Of a DNA stretch of 64,000 nucleotides, positions 1 to 8,090 are shown piece by piece. The number at the start of each line of letters is the position of its first letter. Position 1 is the stretch's first letter. The DNA lies in the NCBI RefSeq assembly GCF_009909155.2, contig NZ_JAAAPM020000008.1:62001-126000 (forward strand), read 5' to 3'. The notes beneath the pieces were generated by a model. The model saw only the letters and a list, made by a program, of their open reading frames with translations, was not told the DNA's origin and did no database searches. The stretch is from Flavobacterium undicola (GTDB lineage: Bacteria > Bacteroidota > Bacteroidia > Flavobacteriales > Flavobacteriaceae). The position numbers and the translations under genes are program-made.

Positions 1-569
1 TTGGCTTTACTGTCTTTTAATCGGTTTACGGCTGTTGCCAATCCCATCCCAATTCCAGTTCCATCCTGTAAAACGTTATCGTATTTTATGCTTTCGATGG
101 CTTGCTCTACTACCGCTTTATCGCTGGTTACCGGTGTTTTAGTATAGGCTTCAGAAGCATAAACAACCAATCCGATTCTATCATTCGGTCTTTGCTCGAC
201 AAAATCAGCCGCCACTCTTTTCAAAGCTTCCATACGGTTGGGCTTCAAATCTTTGGCAAGCATACTTCCCGAAACGTCCACCGCCATCACAATATCAATC
301 CCTTTAGTCGTTTTAGTTTTATTGCTAATATCAACCGTTCTGGGTCTTGCCATAGCCACAATTAAAGAACTTAGCGCTAGTAATCGAAAGACATTCAAAT
401 AGGGTTTTAATTTTGCCAATAAAGAATTGGACGATTTAAAACCTTTAATCGAACTTACTTTTAAAGTCGCCGATTGCTGGTTTCTCTTTAAAACCAACCA
501 AATAATGGCTAGCGGAATCAAAAGAAACAACCAAAAAAACTCTGGATTTAAAAAAGTTATTTTTGCCAT
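1..569 (-). CDS. batA: BatA, von Willebrand A domain membrane protein (partial)
   Basis: Reading leftward from the ATG at 569 gives 189 codons without a stop, so the 3' end lies outside the window. Two hydrophobic segments (about residues 10-28 and 60-74) are followed by a von Willebrand A domain with the metal-binding motif DVSGS at 98-102. This is the usual start of BatA, an inner-membrane protein of the Bat (Bacteroides aerotolerance) system, thought to display its VWA domain to the periplasm. The start codon shares one base with the stop of the upstream BatD-like gene (TAATG), which points to translational coupling. The MoxR and DUF58 genes upstream in the same direction support the call. 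The exact cellular role of Bat proteins is still unclear. Confidence 0.9.
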   Translation of the reverse strand, partial: MAKITFLNPEFFWLFLLIPLAIIWLVLKRNQQSATLKVSSIKGFKSSNSLLAKLKPYLNVFRLLALSSLIVAMARPRTVDISNKTKTTKGIDIVMAVDVSGSMLAKDLKPNRMEALKRVAADFVEQRPNDRIGLVVYASEAYTKTPVTSDKAVVEQAIESIKYDNVLQDGTGIGMGLATAVNRLKDSKA

Positions 570-2194
570 TATCTACCTTCTTGTTTTAATTCAACTGAGC
601 TTAACACTCGTTCTGAAATTTCATTTGCATACTTATCTCCTTCTTGATGTAGAATTAAAATTTGTTGCAATCCTCCTTCTTGGCTAAACAACAGTACTTC
701 ATAATATATTCTTTCTTTATCATTTGTTGTTGCATTTATTCGTGAAAAAGTACCGTATGCTTTTAATCCTGTAATTCCTTCTTTGGTTTCATAATCTTCT
801 TGTTTCACAATCATATTTTGTGCGCCTTGAGATTCCATTGTTTGCAATGAAACTTCCATCGATTTCTTCAAATCAATTTGAGTTTCCTGCTTGAATTTCA
901 AAGTTGAAACCATCAAATAGAAATTGTCTATCAAACTACCGTAAGCAAAAGATTGCATTTCTTTAACCAATGCCAAACCTTCTTTTGGCAACGATTTTGT
1001 CAAATCAGTACGCTTAAGTACTTTAGGAGTTTCAATTTTTACAGCCGGATTTCCATACTCACTTTTCACCCATTCGCCTTCCAATAATTCCTTTGATGGA
1101 TGCCCGATGATATTGTCTTTTACATAATCAAATCCTTTGGTAACCATCAGGAAAATGGTTGTTGCCATTACTAAAAAAACAACCGTTGCAACCGCAGTAA
1201 TAATGCGTTGCTTTTTTTTCTTCTTTAACTGAATTGCAATTTGTTTTTGTCTTTGCGCTTCATTCAATAAAATATCCTCTTCAACTGGAACTTCAACAGG
1301 AATCGAACTGTCTAAGGTTAAAATCGCTTTTTGGATTTTATTTCTATCCTCAGTTATTTCATATTCCAGCGGTTTTGATTTGGCAAATTTTACTAAATCG
1401 GCTTGTTTTAAAACTCTTTCAAGGTTTCCAATAATTTCCTGAGAAACTGTCATTTTCTTTTTAACCGAAGCCGCTCTTAATCCCTCAATCAACTCCGAAG
1501 TAGTACTTTCCATCGCTGGAATTTCAATTGCTTCTTCGATATAATTTCGAGCAATATCAGTCAATTCACTATAGTATTCTTTTATTTCTCCTTTTTGCCA
1601 AAGCTCTTTCTTTTCTAAGTTATTCAATAAACTTGTAGCTTTTTCTATAGGTGTTTTATAGACTTCTTCTTCTATTTTTTTCTTTTGTCTATTTTTAAGA
1701 AACCAATACACTCCCGTACCAATTCCAAGAATCACAAGCAATCCTAAAAGGTATTTCCACCAATTGCCAATAGTATCATTAGCAGGCTGAATATCCTTAA
1801 TATCATACATTTTTTGTTGTAAAGTATCTACTTTAACATTAGCTACCTCAACAGAAATTGATTCTGTTTGATAGGCCTTGTTATTGATAAGTACCTTGAT
1901 ACTGGGAATTACATAACGTCCCGAATCAAATTGAGTCAAGCCATATCTTTTAATTAACTCATAACGGTCGTTATTTTTAACGGTATCAACAGGATAGGAT
2001 TGAATGACTTCGAGTGCACCGATGTTTTTTAAATTTGGAAAAACAACCTTCGACAAAGTATCTACCGATGTTTTTAAGGTTAATTTAAACTCGGCTCCAA
2101 TTTTATTTTTTGTAGTATCGATACTTGTTTCTACTCTTTTTTGTTGCGCAAAAATGGCTGTAGAAAGTAGCAGTAATAATATTATTTTTTTCAT
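569..2194 (-). CDS. BatD-like membrane protein of the Bat operon
   Basis: The 541-residue product has a signal peptide (residues 1-17), a beta-rich N-terminal part (about 20-120) resembling the BatD oxygen-tolerance domain, a membrane segment at about 145-167, a charged helical cytoplasmic stretch, a second membrane segment at about 331-352 after a lysine-rich run, and a C-terminal globular domain (about 370-541) that I cannot assign with confidence; it recalls PsbP/DUF1795-like folds. A protein of this type (BatD-like or DUF4381-like) usually sits between the DUF58 and BatA genes of flavobacteria. It overlaps batA by one base. The first half is a firm Bat-family resemblance; the function of the second half is unknown. 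Confidence 0.75.
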   Translation of the reverse strand: MKKIILLLLLSTAIFAQQKRVETSIDTTKNKIGAEFKLTLKTSVDTLSKVVFPNLKNIGALEVIQSYPVDTVKNNDRYELIKRYGLTQFDSGRYVIPSIKVLINNKAYQTESISVEVANVKVDTLQQKMYDIKDIQPANDTIGNWWKYLLGLLVILGIGTGVYWFLKNRQKKKIEEEVYKTPIEKATSLLNNLEKKELWQKGEIKEYYSELTDIARNYIEEAIEIPAMESTTSELIEGLRAASVKKKMTVSQEIIGNLERVLKQADLVKFAKSKPLEYEITEDRNKIQKAILTLDSSIPVEVPVEEDILLNEAQRQKQIAIQLKKKKKQRIITAVATVVFLVMATTIFLMVTKGFDYVKDNIIGHPSKELLEGEWVKSEYGNPAVKIETPKVLKRTDLTKSLPKEGLALVKEMQSFAYGSLIDNFYLMVSTLKFKQETQIDLKKSMEVSLQTMESQGAQNMIVKQEDYETKEGITGLKAYGTFSRINATTNDKERIYYEVLLFSQEGGLQQILILHQEGDKYANEISERVLSSVELKQEGR

Positions 2195-2221
2195 CCTTTA
2201 ATTGGGAACTTTTGATTTCAG

Positions 2222-2251
2222 ATTGAAGATTAACGATTCTTGATTTCAGAT
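2222..2251. repeat. Left arm of perfect 30-bp inverted repeat around the four-helix-bundle gene
   Basis: This 30-base segment is the exact reverse complement of 2703-2732. The match breaks at the next base on both sides. Together the arms enclose 451 bases containing one small gene. The 12-mer TTGATTTCAGAT ends this arm and also occurs just outside it at 2212-2223, so the arm is itself built of repeated words. Confidence 0.9.
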
Positions 2252-2287
2252 ATCTCACGAAACTGTTGAATCATTTTTATTTCAAAA

Positions 2288-2647
2288 TCATTTCATATTT
2301 GATTTAGCAGTCTTAATACTTGACACGAAAATAGAAATTAACTCATTGGCTTCTATTTTTGCAATCGATAAATTCTTCAAATCTGTTGTTAAATTCGCTT
2401 TTTCAATAATTTTTAAACAAACAAAACTTTCTCTTAATTCTTTTAAACAAATCCCCATTTTATGAACGAAATCTTTACTGCTTTCGGCACTTTGGGCTTC
2501 TCCATAATTTAAAGCTGGAGATGTTCCTGAACGAATAATTTGACCTGCTAAATGATTTCCTGCATAATTTTTTTCAAAATTACCTGCAACAATTATTATA
2601 GTTGCTGCAAAATCTATCAATCTATTCTCCAGTTCTTCTTTATTCAT
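2288..2647 (-). CDS. Four-helix-bundle protein (23S rRNA intervening-sequence / S23 family)
   Basis: The product is about 119 residues, all predicted helix. It matches the four-helix-bundle family first known from open reading frames inside 23S rRNA intervening sequences and related to the Avd accessory protein of diversity-generating retroelements. Family features visible are the early helix ending near FAATIIIVAGNF, the GQIIRSGTSPALNYGEAQ turn and the KELRES segment. I choose the ATG at 2647; a TTG nine bases upstream is less likely. The gene interrupts the Bat operon between DUF58 and the BatD-like gene, in the same direction, and is bracketed by perfect 30-bp inverted repeats. No reverse transcriptase or rRNA is nearby. 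Its molecular function is unknown. Confidence 0.85.
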   Translation of the reverse strand: MNKEELENRLIDFAATIIIVAGNFEKNYAGNHLAGQIIRSGTSPALNYGEAQSAESSKDFVHKMGICLKELRESFVCLKIIEKANLTTDLKNLSIAKIEANELISIFVSSIKTAKSNMK

Positions 2648-2702
2648 TTCTAACAATATTTTAGTTCAAAAAATCTAAATTCTAATTCTCTATTCCAACT
2701 AA

Positions 2703-2732
2703 ATCTGAAATCAAGAATCGTTAATCTTCAAT
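2703..2732. repeat. Right arm of perfect 30-bp inverted repeat
   Basis: Exact reverse complement of 2222-2251. It lies between the end of the DUF58 gene (2742) and the start of the four-helix-bundle gene (2647). In a Bat operon transcript the two arms would pair into a 30-bp stem with the small gene in the loop. Confidence 0.9.
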
Positions 2733-2741
2733 TTTAAATCT

Positions 2742-3605
2742 TTATCTCGATTTAAAATAGCCCAATAATTTAGTTACATAACTTTCGTCAACTCTGGTAT
2801 TTACTACACCAGAACCTGATTTACTAAAGGTTTCTTTGAAATAATTCAGTTGTTCATGATAGTATTTCTCATAATTCATTCGAACTGCTTTTGAACCTGT
2901 ATCTACTAATTGCGTCTCTCCTGTTTCGGCATCCAACATAGGAACCATTCCTAGATTTGGCATTTTCTCTTCACGAATATCATACACACGAATTCCAGTT
3001 ACATCGTGTTTTTTAGCGGCAATTTTCAAAGTTTGCTCGTAATCATCCGACATAAAATCAGAAATCATAAAAACAATGGCTTTCTTTTTTTGAGTACTCG
3101 ACAAAAATTTCAATGCCTGAGCAATATCCGTCTTATGACTTTGTGGTTCAAATTCGATCAATTCCCGAATGATACGCAAAACGTGAGACCTTCCTTTCTT
3201 AGGTGGAATATACAATTCGATTTGGTCCGAAAATAAAATCAATCCAATCTTATCATTGTTTTGTGTAGCCGAAAAAGCCATCGTTGCAGCAATTTCTGTT
3301 ACGATGTCTTTTTTAAATTGATTCTTAGAACCAAAACTCTCCGAACCTGAAATATCAACCATTAACATCATGGTTAACTCCCGTTCTTCTTCAAAAACTT
3401 TTACGTGGGCTTCATTATAACGAGCAGTAACGTTCCAATCAATATTTCGAATATCGTCTCCATATTGGTATTGACGTACCTCACTAAAAGTCATTCCACG
3501 CCCTTTGAAAGAAGTATGATATTCCCCTGAAAAGATGTGATCACTCAATCTTCGGGTTTTGATTTCTATTTTTCGTACTTTTTTTAAAAGCTCTTTTGTA
3601 TCCAT
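2742..3605 (-). CDS. DUF58 domain-containing protein of the Bat operon
   Basis: This 287-residue cytoplasmic protein carries the DUF58 signature (GRGMTFSEVRQY, then GDDIRNIDWNVTAR at about 49-62) followed by a VWA-like fold with a MIDAS-type DISGS at 84-88. It has no signal peptide or membrane segment. DUF58 proteins are nearly always encoded next to MoxR ATPases, and the pair is thought to act as a chaperone or metal-insertion module for the VWA partners BatA and BatB. It lies 79 bases downstream of moxR in the same direction. The spacer between them holds a repeat-word palindrome. The family call is firm; the biochemical role is inferred. Confidence 0.92.
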   Translation of the reverse strand: MDTKELLKKVRKIEIKTRRLSDHIFSGEYHTSFKGRGMTFSEVRQYQYGDDIRNIDWNVTARYNEAHVKVFEEERELTMMLMVDISGSESFGSKNQFKKDIVTEIAATMAFSATQNNDKIGLILFSDQIELYIPPKKGRSHVLRIIRELIEFEPQSHKTDIAQALKFLSSTQKKKAIVFMISDFMSDDYEQTLKIAAKKHDVTGIRVYDIREEKMPNLGMVPMLDAETGETQLVDTGSKAVRMNYEKYYHEQLNYFKETFSKSGSGVVNTRVDESYVTKLLGYFKSR

Positions 3606-3612
3606 TTGATTG

Positions 3613-3684
3613 TTGATTGTTGATTAACGATTGCTGATTTCAGATCTAAAATCTAAAATCAGTAATCTAAAATCTAAAATCTTT
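3613..3684. repeat. Imperfect palindromic repeat, related to the 30-bp arms
   Basis: The spacer between the moxR and DUF58 genes is made of repeated words (GATTGTTGATT, then CTAAAATCTAAAATC twice). Bases 3622-3645 match 2228-2251 of the cassette arm at 22 of 24 positions. The right half is a degenerate inverted partner. It looks like an empty, gene-less relative of the flanked four-helix-bundle cassette. Confidence 0.75.
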
Positions 3685-4689
3685 TTAAGGTACCTCTACT
3701 TCGTTTATAATTTTATTGATGATGTCAACCGAAGTGATATTTTCAGCTTCTGCCTCATAAGTAACACCAATTCTATGACGCAATACATCATGAACAACAG
3801 CGCGTACATCCTCAGGAATTACATAACCACGACGTTTGATAAACGCATAACATTTAGCCGCATTAGCTAAATTGATACTTCCACGTGGCGAAGAACCAAA
3901 ACTGATTAATGGTTTCAAATCAGCTAATTTGTATTTTTCTGGGTAACGAGTAGCAAAAATAATATCCAAGATGTATTTCTCGATTTTTTCGTCCATGTAC
4001 ACTTCACGAACCGCTTCTTGTGCACGTAAAATTTGCTCAACAGAAACTACTTGATTTACCTTGCTGTAACTTCCGCTTAGGTTTTGACGAATTACCAATC
4101 GCTCTTCATCCATTTTTGGATAATCGATTACCGTTTTCAACATAAAACGATCGACTTGCGCTTCTGGCAATTGATATGTTCCTTCTTGCTCGATTGGGTT
4201 TTGCGTAGCTAAAACCAAGAATGGTTTTTCTAATTTAAAAGTAGTATCACCAATAGTAACTTGCTTTTCCTGCATGGCCTCTAACAATGCCGATTGCACC
4301 TTAGCTGGCGCACGGTTAATCTCATCGGCAAGAACGAAATTAGCAAAAATAGGTCCTTTTTTAATCGAGAATTCATTTTGCTTGATGTTGTAAATCATTG
4401 TTCCTACAACATCAGCAGGTAATAAATCGGGTGTAAACTGGATTCTACTAAAAGATCCGTGAACTGCTTGCGAAAGTGTATTGATAGCTAATGTTTTTGC
4501 TAATCCTGGAACTCCCTCCAGCAAAATGTGTCCTTGTCCTAGTAATCCAATCAATAATCGTTCAATCATGTGCTTTTGACCCACAATCACCTTGTTCATT
4601 TCCATAGTAAGAAGGTCTATAAAAGCACTCTCTCTTTCTATCTTTTCATTGATTGCTCTAATGTCTAAAGTCGCTGTATTCTCTTCCAT
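3685..4689 (-). CDS. moxR: MoxR family AAA+ ATPase
   Basis: The 334-residue product is a standard-length MoxR ATPase. Walker A reads GVPGLAKT at 59-66, Walker B reads FVLADE at 118-123 followed by INRAP, and the sensor region ATQNPIEQEGTYQLPEAQ and a C-terminal lid domain follow. MoxR ATPases work as chaperone-like activators of VWA proteins, here presumably the BatA/BatB products encoded downstream. It is the first gene of the minus-strand run moxR, DUF58, four-helix bundle, BatD-like, batA. The start is the ATG at 4689; the upstream spacer is shared with the divergent SDR gene. Confidence 0.95.
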   Translation of the reverse strand: MEENTATLDIRAINEKIERESAFIDLLTMEMNKVIVGQKHMIERLLIGLLGQGHILLEGVPGLAKTLAINTLSQAVHGSFSRIQFTPDLLPADVVGTMIYNIKQNEFSIKKGPIFANFVLADEINRAPAKVQSALLEAMQEKQVTIGDTTFKLEKPFLVLATQNPIEQEGTYQLPEAQVDRFMLKTVIDYPKMDEERLVIRQNLSGSYSKVNQVVSVEQILRAQEAVREVYMDEKIEKYILDIIFATRYPEKYKLADLKPLISFGSSPRGSINLANAAKCYAFIKRRGYVIPEDVRAVVHDVLRHRIGVTYEAEAENITSVDIINKIINEVEVP

Positions 4690-5072
4690 AAAATTATTTT
4701 TAATACCTTGAATTTAATGCCTTAGTTTTGAGAGTGCAAATTGAATTTTTTTTTAAAGGTAAGATGTTAAAAAATGGTTAAAACTTCTGCCAATACTACA
4801 ATTTTAAGGACGAATTATGATACAATTTCCATAATTTTAAGAACTTTAAGAATTATCCTTTCAAAAGGAATAAAAATCGTTTTCGTTCTAAAAAAAGAAG
4901 CCTAAAGAAGCGTACAAACAACACCAATTATACGCATTAAAAATCACCTCATTTTAGAAGCAAAAGTACATTTTGAGTTAGCCTAAAAAAAAAAAACAAT
5001 TCTTTTTAGTTTAGGTTTGTCAGAAGTTTCAAGTCGTTTCAGAAATTAGATGTCACAACAGATTAAAAAAAC
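4690..5072. other. Divergent intergenic region between moxR and the SDR gene
   Basis: This 383-bp stretch is very AT-rich with long A and T runs and holds no credible gene. It must contain the promoters of both divergent units. Only one TAnnTTTG match (5012-5019, plus strand) is convincing. No strong hairpin or repeat was seen. Confidence 0.6.
5012..5019 (+). promoter_or_regulatory. Possible -7 promoter element for the SDR gene
   Basis: TAGGTTTG fits the Bacteroidetes TAnnTTTG -7 element, about 54 bases before the ATG at 5073. No well-spaced TTG -33 element was found. Confidence 0.35.
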
Positions 5073-5825
5073 ATGAATAAAACAGCATTAATAACCGGTG
5101 CCACCAGCGGAATTGGCAAAGCAACTGCTCAACTGTTAGTTCAAAATAATTATAATATTATTCTTTGCGGAAGACGTCAGGATCGATTGGAAGAACTCGA
5201 AAAAGAACTGAGTCCGTTTACCAATATTCACTGTCTTCAATTTGATGTTAGAGATAAGAAAGCCGTTTTCGAAAAAATCAATTCTTTGCCAGAAGCTTTT
5301 TCTAAAATTGATATTTTAATTAATAATGCTGGAAATGCACATGGTTTTGAACCCATTCAAGACGGTAACATAGATGATTGGGATGCCATGATTGACATTA
5401 ATCTAAAAGGACTTTTATATGTTTCGAAAGCAATAATTCCTAAAATGATTGCGCAAAAATCAGGACACATTATCAACATTGGCTCGACTGCAGCCAAGGA
5501 AGTTTATGCCAATGGAAATGTCTATTGTGCCACAAAACACGCCGTTGATGCCATCAATCAAAGTATGCGAATTGACTTAAACCCGCACGGAATTCGTGTA
5601 GGCGCTATTCATCCCGGTATGGTTGAAACTGAGTTTAGCCAAGTACGTTTTAAAGGAGACAATGAAAGAGCTTCGAATGTCTACAAAGGATTCACTCCTT
5701 TAAAAGCCGAGGATGTTGCTGATATTATTCACTTTGTAATTTCAAGACCGTATCATGTAAACATTGCCGATCTTGTGGTGATGTGTACCGCACAGGCTTC
5801 ATTTTCGATAGTGAAAAAAGACTGA
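5073..5825 (+). CDS. SDR family NAD(P)-dependent oxidoreductase (YdfG-like)
   Basis: The 250-residue product has the classical short-chain dehydrogenase layout: cofactor motif TGATSGIG at 8-15, NNAG at 84-87, and the catalytic set S138, Y151, K155 (YCATK). The overall sequence resembles YdfG-type dehydrogenases that act on 3-hydroxy acids such as serine or 3-hydroxypropionate with NADP. R34 and R35 just after the second beta strand favour NADP over NAD. It stands alone between a divergent promoter region and a bidirectional terminator. Substrate cannot be read from the sequence. Confidence 0.92.
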   Translation: MNKTALITGATSGIGKATAQLLVQNNYNIILCGRRQDRLEELEKELSPFTNIHCLQFDVRDKKAVFEKINSLPEAFSKIDILINNAGNAHGFEPIQDGNIDDWDAMIDINLKGLLYVSKAIIPKMIAQKSGHIINIGSTAAKEVYANGNVYCATKHAVDAINQSMRIDLNPHGIRVGAIHPGMVETEFSQVRFKGDNERASNVYKGFTPLKAEDVADIIHFVISRPYHVNIADLVVMCTAQASFSIVKKD

Positions 5826-5849
5826 TTTTAATTTAAAGCGGTTATTTAC

Positions 5850-5888
5850 AAACAAAAAAACAGCTGTAATTTAGCTGTTTTTTTGTTT
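5850..5888. terminator. Bidirectional rho-independent terminator
   Basis: A perfect 16-bp stem (5850-5865 with 5873-5888) and 7-base loop, with A-rich and T-rich outer arms, lies between the convergent SDR and DUF4382 genes and can serve both strands. Confidence 0.85.
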
Positions 5889-5906
5889 AAAAATCCAATT
5901 CTCAAA

Positions 5907-6734
5907 CTATGGGACTGGGATTGCATCTAAAGTGACACTACCTATGTCCTTTATTTCCCCATTTACTACCACTACTCCAGTAATTGTTTTTTCAGCTTTT
6001 CCTGAACCTACTGCTGGAGTTAATTTGACATCATAAGTTCCAGCGGGAATTCCGTTAAGTTGAAACGCACCAAATTCATCTGCATAAGCAGAAACAGTAG
6101 TAGTAGTTCCCACCTGAACTGAAGCTAGCACTTGGAAACCCTCCAAAACTGGGCTTATTCTTCCTTTTATCACCCCTGAAGTAGCCATCGTTGAAACTCT
6201 GATTACCGGGTGTAAATTATAATTTCCTGAGTTACCCGCCTTAACTACGGAATGTTCAACATCAAAATCCAATAAGAAATCATACATTACTCCTCCCACC
6301 AGGGTTTGATTAATTTTTAATTTCAATCCTGATTGTTGGGCACTTGGTGTTTTTAAAGGATAAGTCACACCATCTTTAACAACAGTATTATCATCTCCCA
6401 AAACCAATCTAACTTGGCCTAAAAAACCTGAAGGAACTATTTCGTCAGCTAACAAGACGTTTACTCCACCTGTTAAATCCAATAAATTATAGACTTTGGG
6501 AGTAACATCTCCTATACTAACCCAACCTTCGTCATCGTTATTATCTGTACCAGACTTTATTAAAACATCCTGTACATCAATATAAACAGCATCATAATCT
6601 CCAGGAGCATCAGTCATACGCACCGAAAGTCTTGAAGTTTGTTCCGAATCATCATTTGAATTACATCCAACTAACGACAAACATATAAATGCTATTAAAC
6701 TAAAACTTAACGCATAAAATTTAATCTTTTTCAT
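5907..6734 (-). CDS. DUF4382 domain-containing lipoprotein
   Basis: The 275-residue product begins with a lipoprotein signal peptide whose lipobox cysteine is C24 (LVGC), followed by an acidic N-S-N-D-D linker typical of surface-exposed lipoproteins. Residues about 36-183 match DUF4382 (LSVRMTDAPGDYDAVYIDV, then the YNLLDLTGG segment), a beta-sandwich domain common in Bacteroidota. The C-terminal about 80 residues form a carboxypeptidase-regulatory or CnaB-like beta-sandwich (GTYDVKLTP). The domain order is typical. It is monocistronic, ending at the bidirectional terminator. Function is unknown; a cell-surface binding or structural role is a guess. Confidence 0.85.
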   Translation of the reverse strand: MKKIKFYALSFSLIAFICLSLVGCNSNDDSEQTSRLSVRMTDAPGDYDAVYIDVQDVLIKSGTDNNDDEGWVSIGDVTPKVYNLLDLTGGVNVLLADEIVPSGFLGQVRLVLGDDNTVVKDGVTYPLKTPSAQQSGLKLKINQTLVGGVMYDFLLDFDVEHSVVKAGNSGNYNLHPVIRVSTMATSGVIKGRISPVLEGFQVLASVQVGTTTTVSAYADEFGAFQLNGIPAGTYDVKLTPAVGSGKAEKTITGVVVVNGEIKDIGSVTLDAIPVP

Positions 6735-6827
6735 ATCTTTCCGTTATTTAAATTAATTACATCTAGTATTAACGTTTAAAGTTACGGATTAGTATTTTTT
6801 TATAAAAAATCCTTGCCAATTTAACAC

Positions 6828-7967
6828 ATGATTAACAAGCGTCTATTAATAAAAAACCTATTAGCTCACAACGACGAAAATAGTTTTTACGACAAAAAAC
6901 GTCAGTTGAATTTGCATACAAAAGAGGGCAAAGCAAAGTTCTTAAAACACATCTGTGCTTTATCTAATTCTAATCCGGCCAATAATTCCTATATTGTTGT
7001 GGGCGTGGAAGATCAAGACAATGAAATTATAGGTGTCGATTTTTTTGACGACAGTCACATTCAAAATCTGATCAACGCTTACTTAGAAAACCCACCTAAA
7101 ATACAATACGAAAATGTTCCATTTCCAAACCTTTCTAAAGACAAGGTTATTGGATTAGTAACCATTAAACCAAAGAATAAAATCTCGTCTTTCAAAAAAG
7201 GAATTCACACCATTCCTGCTCATAGTGTTTTTGTTAGACGCGGAAGCAATACCACTCCTATTGAAGAAAAAATAGAAAAAAACTACCCAAATACCGAAAC
7301 TGTAATTGATCTGGAAAACAATTCGCGCAACAACATCAAGTATACCTTGGACGGCGTTTTTGATTTCATGAATTTCAGGCACAAAGACATGGCGCCAAAA
7401 TACAAGGTTTTCAAAGAATTGTTTATCATTTGTTGGGCAGGAATCCCTAAAACCGTACGAGATAAAACTTTTTTATCCCGTGTAGATATTGAGCTAATTA
7501 ACGAACACATCAAACTATTTTATTCGGCTCAAGACGTTATTACCATTTCTTTTAACGAAGATACTTTTACCATTATCGAATATGTTCCACTGGGTCTAAA
7601 TGATAAAACCAGTTATTATCCATTAGAACAACAAACCATTTATTTTTTCGAAAATGGTTATTACAAAATTGAAAGCAAGATGTTATTTGAACCTCCTGCA
7701 TTCAACAAAAAAATGCTTTTTCATATTTACAACAACAACGAAGCATTAATAAACAAGCTTAAAAAAGGAATTCAATTGACTCCCAGAGAACAAAAAGATC
7801 TCGAAAACCTACCTTCAACCTTTATGATTTGTTACCTCAACGGTTTTGAAGACGCCAAAAGAAAATTAATTGATGCCAAAGCACACTTAAAAGCATTTCC
7901 TTCCGTTTACTTATCTTTTAAAGAAGCCATGCGTATTTTACGAAAAATGAAATACGACATGCAATAA
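6828..7967 (+). CDS. ATP-binding protein with AlbA_2 (Schlafen-like) domain
   Basis: The 379-residue cytoplasmic protein has an N-terminal AlbA_2 / divergent AAA-4 domain (about residues 20-150) with the family features NLHTKEGK, IVVGVED, IGVDF and VFVRRGSNT. Related proteins are annotated as putative DNA-binding, ATP-binding or transcriptional regulators, and some sit in defence islands, but nothing around this gene suggests defence. The C-terminal about 220 residues carry no motif I recognise. It is the first of three co-directional genes, although 123 bases separate it from the next one. Flavobacterial genomes commonly have this protein as a single chromosomal copy. Confidence 0.8.
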   Translation: MINKRLLIKNLLAHNDENSFYDKKRQLNLHTKEGKAKFLKHICALSNSNPANNSYIVVGVEDQDNEIIGVDFFDDSHIQNLINAYLENPPKIQYENVPFPNLSKDKVIGLVTIKPKNKISSFKKGIHTIPAHSVFVRRGSNTTPIEEKIEKNYPNTETVIDLENNSRNNIKYTLDGVFDFMNFRHKDMAPKYKVFKELFIICWAGIPKTVRDKTFLSRVDIELINEHIKLFYSAQDVITISFNEDTFTIIEYVPLGLNDKTSYYPLEQQTIYFFENGYYKIESKMLFEPPAFNKKMLFHIYNNNEALINKLKKGIQLTPREQKDLENLPSTFMICYLNGFEDAKRKLIDAKAHLKAFPSVYLSFKEAMRILRKMKYDMQ

Positions 7968-8090
7968 GTACTTCAAGCTAAAAATCCTTTATTCACATTA
8001 TAAAAACAAAAAATAAAGAAAGCTGCTGCTTTTTTTCTATCTCTTTTAGCTATTTTTATTATATTAGAATCTAAAAGCAGATTTCAAAAA

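Noticed and set aside
102-687. Two short plus-strand frames at the left edge
   Set aside because: They are shadows of the minus-strand batA gene, which has a clear VWA motif and a coupled start.
2288-2647. Possible diversity-generating retroelement, because the protein is Avd-like
   Set aside because: No reverse transcriptase, template repeat or variable repeat is visible in the window.
6828-7967. Defence-island gene
   Set aside because: The AlbA_2 domain alone is not evidence, and no restriction, nuclease or other defence genes lie nearby.
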